In this document: positions 53,550-62,864 of the stretch, piece after piece | Numbering within the stretch: the first letter of the stretch is position 1 | Layout of the letters: the number at the start of each line of letters is the position of its first letter | Source of the DNA: Devosia sp. A16 | GTDB taxonomy: Bacteria > Pseudomonadota > Alphaproteobacteria > Rhizobiales > Devosiaceae | Assembly (NCBI RefSeq): GCF_001402915.1 | Contig: NZ_CP012945.1 | Coordinates: 2,333,501 to 2,397,500 of the forward strand | Direction: 5' to 3' | DNA length: 64,000 bases | The notes under the pieces: generated by a model | Database searches by the model: none | Seen by the model: only the letters and a program-made list of their open reading frames with translations | What the model was told of the DNA's origin: nothing | Program-made: the position numbers and the translations under genes

Positions 53550-54494
53550 TCAGGCCCGCCGCTTCTCGATGGCGTCCCAGATCAGCACCGCGATATCCGG
53601 CCCGCCGAAGCGCTTGATCTCGCGGATGCCGGTGGGCGAGGTGACGTTGATCTCGGTGAGGTAGTCGCCGATCACGTCGATGCCGACGAAGATCATGTCG
53701 CGTGCCTTGAGCGCCGGGCCGATGGTGGCGCAGATCTCGCGCTCCCGCGCGGTGAGCGGCGACAGTTCGGGGCGACCGCCGACATGCATATTGGAGCGCG
53801 CCTCGCCCTCGGCCGGAATGCGGTTGAGCCCGGCCACCGGCTCTCCGTCGACGAGGATGATGCGCTTGTCGCCCTTCCGCACGTCCGGCAGGTATTTCTG
53901 CACCATGAACGGCTCGCGGAAACTCTGCTCGAACAGCTCGATCAGCGAGTTGAGGTTCTGGTCGGTCTCCTGGATCAAGAATACCCCGGCGCCGCCATTG
54001 CCGTAGAGCGGCTTAACGATGATGTTGCCATGTTCGCGCCGGAACTGGTGGATCAGCCCGCGGTCGCGCGTCACCAGCGTCGGCGGCATCAGCTCGGGGA
54101 ACTCGGTGACGAGGATCTTTTCCGGCGCATTACGCACCGCCGCCGGCGGGTTCACCACGAAGGTCTTGGGGTGGATGCGCTCCAGCAGGTGGCTGAGCGT
54201 GATGTAGTTCATGTCGAACGGCGGATCCTGCCGCATCAGCACCACGTCATAGGCGGCCAGATCGACGCGGGAGAATTCGCCCAGCGCGTAGTGCTCGCCC
54301 TTGGGCTTGTCGAACAGCGTGATCGGCGCGACTTCGGCGGAGACGTGGTTGTCGCGCAGCGCCAGAGATTGCGGCACGTAATAGTCGACCTTGTGCTTGC
54401 GCGCCTGCGCCTCGAGCATCAGCGCGAAGGTCGAATCCCCCGCCGGATTGATCGAAGCGATGGGGTCCATCTGCACGGCAATTTTGAGGGACAT
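53550..54494 (-). CDS. gshB: Glutathione synthetase
   Basis: 314 aa ATP-grasp ligase that joins gamma-glutamylcysteine and glycine. N-terminal [47 protein letters not shown], then ATP-grasp [13 protein letters not shown] and [21 protein letters not shown]. Full length. Part of a rsmI-yraN-gshB series on one strand, common in alphaproteobacteria. Confidence 0.97.
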   Translation of the reverse strand: MSLKIAVQMDPIASINPAGDSTFALMLEAQARKHKVDYYVPQSLALRDNHVSAEVAPITLFDKPKGEHYALGEFSRVDLAAYDVVLMRQDPPFDMNYITLSHLLERIHPKTFVVNPPAAVRNAPEKILVTEFPELMPPTLVTRDRGLIHQFRREHGNIIVKPLYGNGGAGVFLIQETDQNLNSLIELFEQSFREPFMVQKYLPDVRKGDKRIILVDGEPVAGLNRIPAEGEARSNMHVGGRPELSPLTAREREICATIGPALKARDMIFVGIDVIGDYLTEINVTSPTGIREIKRFGGPDIAVLIWDAIEKRRA

Positions 54495-54503
54495 GAAGCG
54501 GTC

Positions 54504-54914
54504 CTAGCTGGCGTCGAAAGCGCCTTTGACATGGCGCGGCCAAGTGCCGGGCGCAAGGAAAATCACATCGAAGCGGAGCGGCGTTTCGGCCAGCGCCGGG
54601 TGGCGCGCCACATAGTACTGCGCGGCGCGCGAAATGCGGCTGGTATTGACCGCCTCGAGCGCCACGGCTTCCTCCCCGCGGTGCTTCCGTGCCTTGACTT
54701 CGACGAAGGCAGTGGTGCCGAAGCGCCGGGCGATGAGGTCGATCTCGCCCACCGGCGTCTTCACCCGCGTCGCGACAATACGGTAGCCCTTGAGTCGCAG
54801 GTACCAGGCCGCCAGCGTCTCGCCGCGCCGGCCATAGAGCTCGGCGCCGAGCCGGCTCTTCCGGGTCTGGCTATTCCTGGGTCGACTCTGTTGCTTTCCT
54901 GGCCAGGGCGGCAT
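54504..54914 (-). CDS. yraN: YraN/UPF0102 family protein
   Basis: 136 aa, Holliday-junction-resolvase-like fold: GRRGETLAAWYLRLKGY, then the nuclease-like core VGEIDLIARRFGTTAFVEVKAR (Asp, Glu and Lys in the right order). Overlaps the end of rsmI by 44 bp with ATG 54914. Function unproven. Confidence 0.93.
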   Translation of the reverse strand: MPPWPGKQQSRPRNSQTRKSRLGAELYGRRGETLAAWYLRLKGYRIVATRVKTPVGEIDLIARRFGTTAFVEVKARKHRGEEAVALEAVNTSRISRAAQYYVARHPALAETPLRFDVIFLAPGTWPRHVKGAFDAS

Positions 54915-55773
54915 CGTAGACCTCCTTGCGCTTGAGGCCGAAGCGGGCGGTGATCTCGTCGACGGCAGCCCGCAGCGGTCCCGCAGCCAGTGCTTCGTCG
55001 AGGGCCGCCTGCCAGTCGGCGGCTTCGACGACCACCCCCTCAGCGCCGCCGACCAGGATCACCGCTTCGCCCTTGGTGTCACGATCCCCGAACTGCGCCG
55101 CGAGCTCGCTGAGCGTGCCGCGTTCGACCCGCTCGAAACGCTTGGTGAGTTCGAGCGCCACCGCCGCCGGCCGGTCGCCCAGCGCTTCGCCCATCGCCGC
55201 CAGCGTGTCGCCCAGCCGGCGCGGCGATTCATAGAACACCAGCGTGTCGGCGCGCGTCTTGAGCGCCGCAAGCGCGTTGGCCCGCGCCCCGGACTTCGCC
55301 GGCAGGAACCCGACAAAGCCGAATGCATCGGTGGGCAGGCCCGCGCTGGCGAGCGCCGCCAGCAGCGCCGAAGCGCCGGGATTGGCGAAGACGGGCAGGT
55401 TGGCCTCGCGCACCGCGCGCACCAGCGGAAAGCCGGGGTCGGAGAGCAGCGGCGTGCCGGCATCGGAAATCTGGGCAATGGCGCGCCCGGCCTCGATCGA
55501 GGCAATCACCTCGCCGATGCGGGCCCGCTCATTATGCTCGTGCAGCGATTTGCGCGGGGTGCGGATACCGTAGTGATCGAGCAGCGTCGCCGAGTGGCGG
55601 GTGTCTTCGCACAGGATCAGGTCGGCCGCCGCCAGCGTCTCGAGCGCCCTGAGCGTGATGTCCTTGAGGTTACCGATCGGGGTGGCGACGACATAGAGCC
55701 CCGCCGCCAGCGGCGGCGCCGGAAACTCGGTCCCGGCAATGAAGTAGCTCGTCGGCCGCTCGTCCACGCTCAC
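54871..55773 (-). CDS. rsmI: 16S rRNA 2'-O-ribose C1402 methyltransferase
   Basis: 300 aa SAM enzyme. GLYVVATPIGNLKDITLRAL, LILCEDTRHSATLLDHY, AQISDAGTPLLSDPG and LVFYESPRR are the family motifs. Start set at the GTG at 55773 (VSVDERPTSYF); the frame remains open upstream with no better start. A TTAA-N7-TTAA sequence lies 9 bp upstream. Divergent from the lpoA-like gene. Confidence 0.95.
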   Translation of the reverse strand: MSVDERPTSYFIAGTEFPAPPLAAGLYVVATPIGNLKDITLRALETLAAADLILCEDTRHSATLLDHYGIRTPRKSLHEHNERARIGEVIASIEAGRAIAQISDAGTPLLSDPGFPLVRAVREANLPVFANPGASALLAALASAGLPTDAFGFVGFLPAKSGARANALAALKTRADTLVFYESPRRLGDTLAAMGEALGDRPAAVALELTKRFERVERGTLSELAAQFGDRDTKGEAVILVGGAEGVVVEAADWQAALDEALAAGPLRAAVDEITARFGLKRKEVYDAALARKATESTQE

Positions 55774-55781
55774 CCCGAATG

Positions 55782-55796
55782 TTAAGCCGAAGTTAA
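55782..55796. promoter_or_regulatory. CtrA-like site between rsmI and lpoA-like gene
   Basis: TTAAGCCGAAGTTAA fits the TTAA-N7-TTAA pattern of the alphaproteobacterial cell-cycle regulator CtrA. Confidence 0.4.
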
Positions 55797-55923
55797 GCCC
55801 GGTCTTTATGAGCCGGGCTCGATTCTGTATAGACCACGGTTCAGTATGGTCGGCGGTCGAACCGGAAAAGTGTGCCTTTTCCTGACCGCGCTCCAAGAGT
55901 GGCGCGCTACAGTGCGGGACTTG

Positions 55924-57144
55924 ATGAAGGTTGGGCAAGTGAGAAGTTCTGCTGGCGCGGGCGTGCTGACTGGGCTCAGGTCTGTGGGGCTCGGGCTGGT
56001 CGCCGCGGCGTTGCTGTCGGCCTGTTCGGCCGGCAACTTCTCCTTCGGCCCGGCTGGCGGAACCACCAGCGGGCCGTCGCAGCCGCTCACTACCGGCAAG
56101 AGCTTCGGCAAGGGGCCGGTGCGCGTCGCGCTGCTCCTGCCGCTCTCGGGCGATCCCAACCTCGCGGGCGTCGGCACCTCGATGGCCAATGCGTCGGAGC
56201 TGGCCATCAAGTTCGTCGAGACCAACCCCAATATCGGCGAGAACATCACCGTGCTGCTGAAGGACACCGGAGCGACGCCGGGTGGCGCCACCCAGGCGGC
56301 GCAGCAGGCGCTCGGCGAAGGGGTGAGCCTGATTCTGGGACCGTTGCGCGCCGACCAGGTGACAGCGGTCGGGCAGGTGGCGAAGGCCGCCGGAGTGCCG
56401 GTGATCGGCTTCTCCAACAATTCCGGCGCCGCCTCGCCCGGCGTCTATCTGCTCAACATCCTGCCCGAGAGCGAAGTACGGCGTTCGATGGGCTATGCCA
56501 AGCGGCTCGGCAAGAAGGCCTTCGCCGGCATTTTCCCGACCACCGATTTCGGCCGCATCCAGGAGGGCGCCTTCCGCCAGGCGGCCGCCGACCTGGGGCT
56601 CAACGCGCGCGCTGTCTACAATTTCTCCTCCGAGGCCGAGGCTCGGAACGTCGTGACCCAGCTGGCGCCGATGCTGCAAGCCGGGCAGGTCGATGCATTG
56701 TTCATCCCCGATCGCGCGACCGCTCCGAGCTTTGCCAACCTGCTCAACGAAGCCGGCATTCCGCCCGGCAAGGTGCAGCTGATCGGCTCGGCCGACTGGG
56801 ATGGCGACCCCTCGATCCTCAACACCACGGCACTCGCCGGAGCGATCTTCCCCGCCATCGACGAAACCGGATATAACGCGTTATTGCCCGAGTACCAGGC
56901 CAAGTACGGTTCGGCGCCGCACAAGTTCGCCACCATCGCCTATACCGCGACCATCCTCGCCAATGCCGGCTCGCTTGCCAATGGCACGCCGAAATACGAC
57001 CGCGCGCAGCTGACGCTGCCGGCCGGGTTCAACGGCCGCGACGGCGTGTTCCGCTTCCTGCCGGACGGGCGAAGCGAATATGCGCTGGTGATCAAGCAGG
57101 TCTCGATCGGCGCCGCCAGCGTGGCCGAAGGGCCGAAGCTGTAA
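55924..57144 (+). CDS. LpoA-like penicillin-binding-protein activator lipoprotein
   Basis: 406 aa from ATG 55924. Lipobox LLSACS with C34. The mature domain has a type I periplasmic-binding fold: VRVALLLPLSGDPNLAGVG, LILGPLRADQVTAVGQVA, VIGFSNNSGAASPGVYLL. Typical of the YraM/LpoA-like group found beside rsmI in this order. Probably stimulates peptidoglycan synthesis at the inner face of the outer membrane; biochemical role in alphaproteobacteria is inferred. Confidence 0.9.
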   Translation: MKVGQVRSSAGAGVLTGLRSVGLGLVAAALLSACSAGNFSFGPAGGTTSGPSQPLTTGKSFGKGPVRVALLLPLSGDPNLAGVGTSMANASELAIKFVETNPNIGENITVLLKDTGATPGGATQAAQQALGEGVSLILGPLRADQVTAVGQVAKAAGVPVIGFSNNSGAASPGVYLLNILPESEVRRSMGYAKRLGKKAFAGIFPTTDFGRIQEGAFRQAAADLGLNARAVYNFSSEAEARNVVTQLAPMLQAGQVDALFIPDRATAPSFANLLNEAGIPPGKVQLIGSADWDGDPSILNTTALAGAIFPAIDETGYNALLPEYQAKYGSAPHKFATIAYTATILANAGSLANGTPKYDRAQLTLPAGFNGRDGVFRFLPDGRSEYALVIKQVSIGAASVAEGPKL

Positions 57145-57169
57145 TTGGCATCTGGTTGGGTGCCTCAAA

Positions 57170-57327
57170 CCCCTCACCCGTCTCGCGCTGCGCGCGATCC
57201 ACCCTCTCCCCAACGGGGTCCGGTGAAGGCCTAATGGCCTTCACCGCGGGAATAGAGGTGATCGCCGAAGGTGCGGTATTCTTCTCCCCGTCGGGGAGAA
57301 GGTGGCGCGCAGCGCCGGATGAGGGGA
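57170..57327. repeat. Palindromic repeat with central hairpin, between convergent genes
   Basis: Outer arms CCCCTCACCCG/GGATGAGGGG and CCACCCTCTCCCC/GGGGAGAAGGTGG. Inside lies a perfect 11-bp hairpin, CGGTGAAGGCC-TAAT and its complement, at 57221-57246. Between the stop of the lpoA-like gene and the stop of the minus-strand gene at 57396. Confidence 0.65.
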
Positions 57328-57395
57328 AAGCCCCGATAGCAGCGGGAGGCCCTCTGCAACCATCCCCAAGCCCGCAGCCGGCAGCCTGAAGCGCC

Positions 57396-57917
57396 TCAGC
57401 AGTAGACGCTCTTGCCCAGCGCCACGCAGCTGCCGTCCTCGGTGGTCAGGAGGCTCCCGCCATCGAATGGAATGATCGTCACGAACGAGCCAGCCGTGAG
57501 GGGCGCACTCGCCACCCATCTGCGGCCGCTCCAGTACCACAGGCCCGCATGGGGAGACGGCTTGGGCTCCTTGATGATGCCCGGATACTGGATGTGCGGA
57601 CTGGCGAGCCCGTCGGTCGAGTAGACGCCGCTCGCAGTTTCCATGACGTTGACGAACGTGGTGCGGCCATAGCCGATCTTGCGCACCACGGTTTCCTTGA
57701 CCGGCTCCGCCGACACGCCTGGCTGCACGTAGTAGCTCCAGCGCATCAGCCGATCCGGGTCGAAAGCCGGCGGCCAGATCTCGTTGGGGGTGCTGAGCAG
57801 CGTCCGCATCGGCTCTTCCTCGGCCACCGCCCGCGGCAGCACGTTCGGCAGCGCCAGCAATATCGCCGCGCCGAGCCCGAATGCTCCCCCAAGCATGATC
57901 GCCTTCGTCGCGTCCAT
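57396..57917 (-). CDS. Exported protein of unknown function
   Basis: 173 aa. N-terminal signal or anchor helix (AIMLGGAFGLGAAILLALPNVLPRAVA). The mature part is rich in Trp, Pro and Gly (MRWSYYVQPGVS, LWYWSGRRWVASAPL), with C-terminal CVALGKSVYC cysteines. No family recognised. A CtrA-like site lies about 75 bp upstream. Confidence 0.75.
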   Translation of the reverse strand: MDATKAIMLGGAFGLGAAILLALPNVLPRAVAEEEPMRTLLSTPNEIWPPAFDPDRLMRWSYYVQPGVSAEPVKETVVRKIGYGRTTFVNVMETASGVYSTDGLASPHIQYPGIIKEPKPSPHAGLWYWSGRRWVASAPLTAGSFVTIIPFDGGSLLTTEDGSCVALGKSVYC

Positions 57918-57990
57918 GGCCGTTCTCCGGTCGGTTTGTTAACCAACCATCAACCATGACGTTTCGAGGCGTGTCAAAATGGAACAGCGA

Positions 57991-58007
57991 TTAAGGTAAA
58001 CTTAACC
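57991..58007. promoter_or_regulatory. CtrA-like site upstream of exported protein gene
   Basis: TTAAGGTAAACTTAACC matches TTAA-N7-TTAACC, the full CtrA consensus. The gene start is at 57917 on the minus strand. Confidence 0.5.
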
Positions 58008-58031
58008 AGGCAGGGAGTCGCGGTGTCAGGG

Positions 58032-58643
58032 TCAGGCAAGCGTGGCGGCCAGCTTTTCGACCACGTCGACGAAGCGGTCATAGGCTTCGCGGGTCGGCCA
58101 CGGACGGATCAGTTTTTCGAATGGCTCGAACTCGAACACCGGAAAGCTCGGCTCGCCAAAATAGCGGCGGGCCTCTTCGGCATCGAACCCGGCAAGGTGC
58201 GTTGCCTCTAGAAAGGCCGCTTCGCGGTCGGCCCGCTTGATCTGCTTCTGCAGCGCTGCCGGCGGCGTGGCCGGCAGCGAGAAGCGCAGATAGACCGCGC
58301 CCAGCAGCCGGTTCTCCACTTCCTTGTAATTGCCGCCCATCGCCGCCTTGAACGGCGAGATGATGTCGCCCATCACATATTCCGGCGCATCGTGCAGCAC
58401 CGCATAGAGCAGGGCACGCGGATCGGCATCGCGGTTCAGCGCGCGATAAAGCTCGAGCACCAGCACCGAGTGCTGCGCCACGGAGAACGGATAGTCTCCC
58501 GTGGTCTGGCCGTTCCAGCGGGCGACGCGCGCCAGGCCGTGGGCGATGTCGCTCAGCTCGACGTCGAGCGGCGACGGATCGAGGATATCGAGCCGCCTGC
58601 CCGACAGCATGCGCTGCCACGCCCGCTCCTTGCCACGCGCCAT
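58032..58643 (-). CDS. HD-domain 5'-nucleotidase, YfbR-like
   Basis: 203 aa. HD motif in AVLHDAPEYVMGDI, upstream His in FSVAQHSVLVLEL, and a C-terminal Asp in IKRADREAAFLEA, as in YfbR-type deoxynucleoside 5'-monophosphatases. Cytoplasmic, probably nucleotide-pool housekeeping. Confidence 0.88.
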   Translation of the reverse strand: MARGKERAWQRMLSGRRLDILDPSPLDVELSDIAHGLARVARWNGQTTGDYPFSVAQHSVLVLELYRALNRDADPRALLYAVLHDAPEYVMGDIISPFKAAMGGNYKEVENRLLGAVYLRFSLPATPPAALQKQIKRADREAAFLEATHLAGFDAEEARRYFGEPSFPVFEFEPFEKLIRPWPTREAYDRFVDVVEKLAATLA

Positions 58644-58715
58644 GGTTTCCCCCGGATGTTGAAGCCGAGGAAGCTAGTCTTCGGGGCTTGATTCGCCAAA
58701 CCGCTTTGCTGGGGC

Positions 58716-59120
58716 CTAAGCGGACGTGGCGCCGGCGCGGCGCGCGTCGATGCTCCAGGGGCCGGCTCCGGCGAGGAACAGGTACAGGAAGATGAAGCAG
58801 TAGAGGATCGCCGCCACGCCGAAATTGTTGTTCGGGAACGGGCTCATCGGGAAATGGAAGCCCCAGTAGGCGACGGCCATGAACCCGCACAGCACGAAAG
58901 CCACCGGCCGGGTCAGCCATCCCAGCACAATCAGCAGGCCGCCCACCAGTTCGAGCCAGCCGGCCACCGCCATCAGCGTTGCCAGCTCAGGGGGTGAACC
59001 CGGAGGCGGCGGTGGGAAATTGAACAGCACGGCCAGCCCGGCATGGACGAACAGCAGGCCGGTGACGATGCGCAGGATCGCCAGTCCATAAGGCGCGTAG
59101 GCGGAAAATCGATCAAACAT
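58716..59120 (-). CDS. DoxX-family membrane protein
   Basis: 134 aa with four membrane helices. LRIVTGLLFVHAGLAVLF, AGWLELVGGLLIVLGWLTRPVAFVL and the conserved FIFLYLFLAGAGPWSIDA are DoxX hallmarks. Upstream, ATAAC and GTTAT (59194-59209) form a small inverted repeat, possibly a regulator site. Confidence 0.92.
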   Translation of the reverse strand: MFDRFSAYAPYGLAILRIVTGLLFVHAGLAVLFNFPPPPPGSPPELATLMAVAGWLELVGGLLIVLGWLTRPVAFVLCGFMAVAYWGFHFPMSPFPNNNFGVAAILYCFIFLYLFLAGAGPWSIDARRAGATSA

Positions 59121-59243
59121 CGGAAATCTCCTCGCGATGGCATATGGGGCCAGGCAAACGTCGAAGCGCCGGCTCCCAACGCAGCACCTTTACATAACTA
59201 AATGGTTATAGAACGGCGGTGACATTGTCAAGCGGCCGCCCCG

Positions 59244-60062
59244 TCAGTCTTCGGCCGGAGTTTCGCCGAACTGATAGTTGGCGTAGCCCGGCAGTTCCAG
59301 TGTCACCGGCTTGCCGCCGACCGTTACGGCCGAGACGTCGGTGATCCGGTCCAGCCGCACGATGGCGACGGCCCGGCCGTCGACCACTTCGCCGATCGAT
59401 CCCGCGTCGCGGCCCCCGGCCAGCACTGATGTGCCCGCCGGTGCGTCGACGCCCGAAACGATCACCGGGCGCCGCCGTGCGGTGCCGCGATGCTTCATCC
59501 GGCTCACCACCTCCTGGCCGATGTAGCAGCCTTTGACGAAGTCGATGCCGTCGAGCAGGTCGAGCCCGATATCGTGGGCGAAATTCTGGTCGATGCCGAA
59601 ATCCGGCCCCTGCTCGGGAATGCCGGCGCTGATCCGGTGCGCCGCGAACCTGTCGTCGGGAGGCAGCCAGCCGGTGGTGGCAGCGTTCTCGGCAATCACC
59701 CGCTCGCCCAGCCCGCGCGGGTCGGCATGGACGATCCCCTCGGTCCAGCCGTCAAAGCTCCAGCCCACCGAGTGGGTTTGCCTCAGGTCGTCGATCTCGA
59801 CCTGGGCCCGTAGCCGATAAAGCTTCATCTTCTTCAGGAACGCGTCGGCGACCGTGGCGTCGACATCGAGCCAGAATGCCTCCTCGGCCCAGCCGCTCAG
59901 GCCCTCGGCCTGCACCTTGCCCTGCGGCGACAGCAGCGCCCACCACACCGCCGGGCCGGGTTCGGCCAAGAGGCGCCCGGTCACCACGTCGAACAGCAGT
60001 TTCTGCGCCTCGGGACCGGAAAACCGGAAGGCGGCACGGGACGGACGGAGGATTGTGGGCAT
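59244..60062 (-). CDS. ygfZ: Folate-binding protein YgfZ (iron-sulfur cluster repair)
   Basis: 272 aa GcvT-like protein. The diagnostic motif KGCYIGQEVVSRMKHRGTARR is in place. Family members use folate to help make or repair Fe-S clusters. Divergent from the dihydroorotase gene, with 45 bp between starts. Confidence 0.94.
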   Translation of the reverse strand: MPTILRPSRAAFRFSGPEAQKLLFDVVTGRLLAEPGPAVWWALLSPQGKVQAEGLSGWAEEAFWLDVDATVADAFLKKMKLYRLRAQVEIDDLRQTHSVGWSFDGWTEGIVHADPRGLGERVIAENAATTGWLPPDDRFAAHRISAGIPEQGPDFGIDQNFAHDIGLDLLDGIDFVKGCYIGQEVVSRMKHRGTARRRPVIVSGVDAPAGTSVLAGGRDAGSIGEVVDGRAVAIVRLDRITDVSAVTVGGKPVTLELPGYANYQFGETPAED

Positions 60063-60107
60063 GGGATGGTTCCGCTACACCCGCCGAAAGGCAGGCGGAC
60101 TAGAGAC

Positions 60108-61430
60108 ATGGCGCAGTACGAGACGATCTTCAAGAACGGCACGGTGGTGAACCACGACGGGGTGCACCGGACCGATATCGCGGTCAGCGACGGGCGCATC
60201 GTGGCGCTGGGCGACCTGGGCGCCGCTTCGGCCGCCGAAATCGTCGATTGCACCGGGCTGCACGTGCTGCCGGGCGTCATCGACACCCAGGTGCATTTCC
60301 GCGAGCCCGGGCTGACGCACAAGGAGGATCTCGAATCGGGCTCGCTCTCGGCGGTGATGGGTGGCGTCACCGGCGTGTTCGAAATGCCCAACACCAACCC
60401 GCTGACCACGACGCGCGAGACCTTCGAGGAAAAGATCCGGCTGGGCACCCGGCGCATGCATTGCGACTTCGCCTTCTATATCGGCGGCACCCACGACAAC
60501 GTGGCGCAACTGCCCGAACTCGAGCGCCTTCCCGGCTGCGCCGGCGTCAAGGTGTTCATGGGCTCGTCCACCGGCTCGCTGCTGGTCCCCGACGACGACG
60601 GGGTCGAGGCGATCTTGACCGCGATCTCCCGCCGCGCCGCCTTCCACTCCGAGGATGAGTATCGGCTCGAAGAGCGCAAAACCTTGCGCGTGCCTGGCGA
60701 CCCCAGTTCGCATCCGGTGTGGCGCGACCCGGAGGCCGCGATGCTCTCGACCCGGCGGCTGGTGGCGCTGGCGCGCAAGACCGGCAAGCGCGTCCACATC
60801 CTCCATATCTCGACCGCCGAGGAGATGGTGTTCCTCGCCGCCCACAAGGATGTGGCGAGTGTCGAAGTGACCCCGCACCACCTGACGCTGGACGAGACGG
60901 CCTATACCCGTCTCGGCACCTATGCGCAGATGAACCCGCCGGTGCGGGACAAGACGCATCGCGAAGGTATCTGGGCCGGCGTCCATAACGGCGTCGCCGA
61001 CGTGCTCGGCTCCGACCACGCGCCGCATACGCGCGAGGAAAAAGACCATCCCTACCCGCTGTCGCATTCGGGGATGACCGGGGTGCAGACCCTGGTGCCG
61101 ATCATGCTCGACCATATCAACGCCGGCCGCATGAGCCTCGAGCGCTTCGTCGACATGTCGAGCCACGGCCCCAACCGGCTATTCGGCATCGCCAACAAGG
61201 GCCGCATCGCGGTGGGTTATGATGCAGACCTGACGGTGGTCGATCTGAAGCGGCGCGAGACCATCACCAACGCCTGGGTGAAGAGCCGCGCCGGCTGGAC
61301 CCCCTATGACGGGGTGACGGTCACCGGCTGGCCGGTGGGCACGATCGTGCGCGGCAATACCGTGATGTGGCAGGGGGAACTGGTGACCCCGAGCATCGGC
61401 CAGCCGATGCGCTTTCTGGAAGCGCTGTAG
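60108..61430 (+). CDS. pyrC: Dihydroorotase, type I
   Basis: 440 aa amidohydrolase of pyrimidine synthesis or a close relative. The first metal motif reads DTQVHFREPG instead of DxHxH; K in GVKVFMGSSTGSLL is the likely carbamylated lysine; H in VHILHIS and TPHHLTLDE, and D in LGSDHAPHT complete the site. The Gln for the first His is a variant I have the impression is usual in Rhizobiales dihydroorotases. ATG 60108 chosen; the frame upstream is non-coding promoter DNA. Confidence 0.88.
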   Translation: MAQYETIFKNGTVVNHDGVHRTDIAVSDGRIVALGDLGAASAAEIVDCTGLHVLPGVIDTQVHFREPGLTHKEDLESGSLSAVMGGVTGVFEMPNTNPLTTTRETFEEKIRLGTRRMHCDFAFYIGGTHDNVAQLPELERLPGCAGVKVFMGSSTGSLLVPDDDGVEAILTAISRRAAFHSEDEYRLEERKTLRVPGDPSSHPVWRDPEAAMLSTRRLVALARKTGKRVHILHISTAEEMVFLAAHKDVASVEVTPHHLTLDETAYTRLGTYAQMNPPVRDKTHREGIWAGVHNGVADVLGSDHAPHTREEKDHPYPLSHSGMTGVQTLVPIMLDHINAGRMSLERFVDMSSHGPNRLFGIANKGRIAVGYDADLTVVDLKRRETITNAWVKSRAGWTPYDGVTVTGWPVGTIVRGNTVMWQGELVTPSIGQPMRFLEAL

Positions 61431-61602
61431 CGCTTACCACTGGCGTCATCCCGCGGCCTGGGGCGCTCGGCTGCCTACGGTCGAGCCCACCGAGTGTGGG
61501 AGACTTGCGGAGCGTCGTTCGCGCGTCGGCGCGATACCATCGGGGTGCTGGCACCGGGACATCCCACACACTGGGCGCAAGCCCCGTCGTGTCCGAGACA
61601 CT

Positions 61603-61884
61603 CTACTGCAGCGAGCGGCTGAGGCTGTATTCGCCGGACTGGATGCGGTCGGGCAGGGTGGCGATCAGCTCGGCGATAGCCGTTTCCCCATGGTGCTCGA
61701 CCAGCGAGGTAATGGCGGCGAACAGCGAGGCATGCGCCAGCGCCTCGGTGGCGATGCCGTCGTCTTCGGCCGTGTTCCAGGCTTCGGCAATATACTCGAG
61801 CGCCACCTGGCGCTCTTCGCGCTCCGCCTCGGCGAGACGCTCCATGTTGCCACTGTCGCCCCGGAGGGTTTTGGAGAGTTTCAT
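61603..61884 (-). CDS. Small protein of unknown function
   Basis: 93 aa, helical, acidic: MERLAEAEREERQVALEYIAEAW and LVEHHGETAIAELIATLPDRI. No signal peptide, membrane helix or domain known to me. Good coding character and a GTTTTGGAG upstream region. Likely a conserved cytoplasmic protein. Confidence 0.65.
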   Translation of the reverse strand: MKLSKTLRGDSGNMERLAEAEREERQVALEYIAEAWNTAEDDGIATEALAHASLFAAITSLVEHHGETAIAELIATLPDRIQSGEYSLSRSLQ

Positions 61885-61987
61885 GACTCGCCCCTAGCAC
61901 GACCAGGCGGCAAGCGCGCCCCATCCGTCTCCAAAAGGTTAATATGCACTCTGCAATTATTGTTAACCCGGCAAAACCGGGGCGGGC

Positions 61988-62359
61988 TTACTCGGCGTAG
62001 CGCGAGTGAATTTCGCGCGCCGTCTTCTCGGCCTCGACCAGCAGGCGTGACATCGCCTGTTGCGCCGACACCGTGCACACCCGATAGAGCCGCGCATAGG
62101 CCTCGTAGCCGGAGTTGAAAGCGCCGGTTAGCCTCTGCTTGCGGTCGTCGTCGGGCTCGTCCAGCGCGATCAGGTCGGCCATCTCGCCACGCCAGTCCGA
62201 ACCGGCGCCCGGCTTGCACAGCGGATAGAGGAAGTAGAGGCTTCCCAGGATTTCGGAGAGCCGCTCCATCTCGGCCTGGTAGGGCGGATCGATGGCGCGC
62301 GCCGGCCCTGCCGTCAGCAGCAGGGTGATCAGGACGAAGCAAAGCGGGCGGAGGCGCAT
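61988..62359 (-). CDS. TIGR02301-family exported protein
   Basis: 123 aa with signal peptide (LCFVLITLLLTAGPARA). Mature part: ILGSLYFLYPLCKPGAGSDWRGEM, LTGAFNSGYEAYARLYRVC, then a helical end. It has two cysteines and matches the Rhizobiales TIGR02301 group, of unknown role. ATG 62359 with AGGATCAGG upstream. 32 bp after the NUDIX gene stop, same strand. Confidence 0.85.
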   Translation of the reverse strand: MRLRPLCFVLITLLLTAGPARAIDPPYQAEMERLSEILGSLYFLYPLCKPGAGSDWRGEMADLIALDEPDDDRKQRLTGAFNSGYEAYARLYRVCTVSAQQAMSRLLVEAEKTAREIHSRYAE

Positions 62360-62391
62360 GCCCTGATCCTTAAGTGAAACGCCCGCCTGCC

Positions 62392-62796
62392 TCAACTGCG
62401 ATCGAACACCCGGAAGGCGCCGGCCACCACCGCGCCGAGGTCCGGCGTTGTGTGCATGCCGCCGATCTCGTCGGCGCGCACCCAGCGCCAGGCGCTGACC
62501 TCGTCGGAGGCGACGATCTCGCCCTCGAACGCTTCGGTGGCATAGACCTGCAGCACGAAGCGACCCTCGCCGAGGAACATCCGGCGGATCGGGTGCAGCC
62601 GCCAGACGCTGAGCCCGATCTCTTCCCTGATCTCGCGTTCGGCCGCCCGCTCGGGCGTTTCGCCCGGCTCGAGCCGCCCGCCGGGCAGGCTCCACATGCC
62701 GAAATACGGTTTCCGGGCGCGCTGGATCAGCAGCACCTTGTCGCGATCGATCAGGGCGACGCTGGCGGCATTGGGCGACTGTGTGGACTCGGGCAT
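62392..62796 (-). CDS. NUDIX hydrolase
   Basis: 134 aa. Nudix box GGRLEPGETPERAAEREIREEIGL with all conserved Glu residues. Hydrolyses a nucleoside diphosphate derivative; substrate unknown. Upstream of the TIGR02301 gene in the same direction. Confidence 0.93.
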   Translation of the reverse strand: MPESTQSPNAASVALIDRDKVLLIQRARKPYFGMWSLPGGRLEPGETPERAAEREIREEIGLSVWRLHPIRRMFLGEGRFVLQVYATEAFEGEIVASDEVSAWRWVRADEIGGMHTTPDLGAVVAGAFRVFDRS

Positions 62797-62864
62797 AACC
62801 AGATGATTGTGGTTTGTCCTCGTCGGTGCAAGCGCCTAACTAAGCCGGATCAAGGAGCCGTCAA

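Noticed and set aside
3803-57327. C/G-rich repeated palindromes as a CRISPR array
   Set aside because: Copies are single, far apart and in both orientations, with no regular spacers or cas genes.
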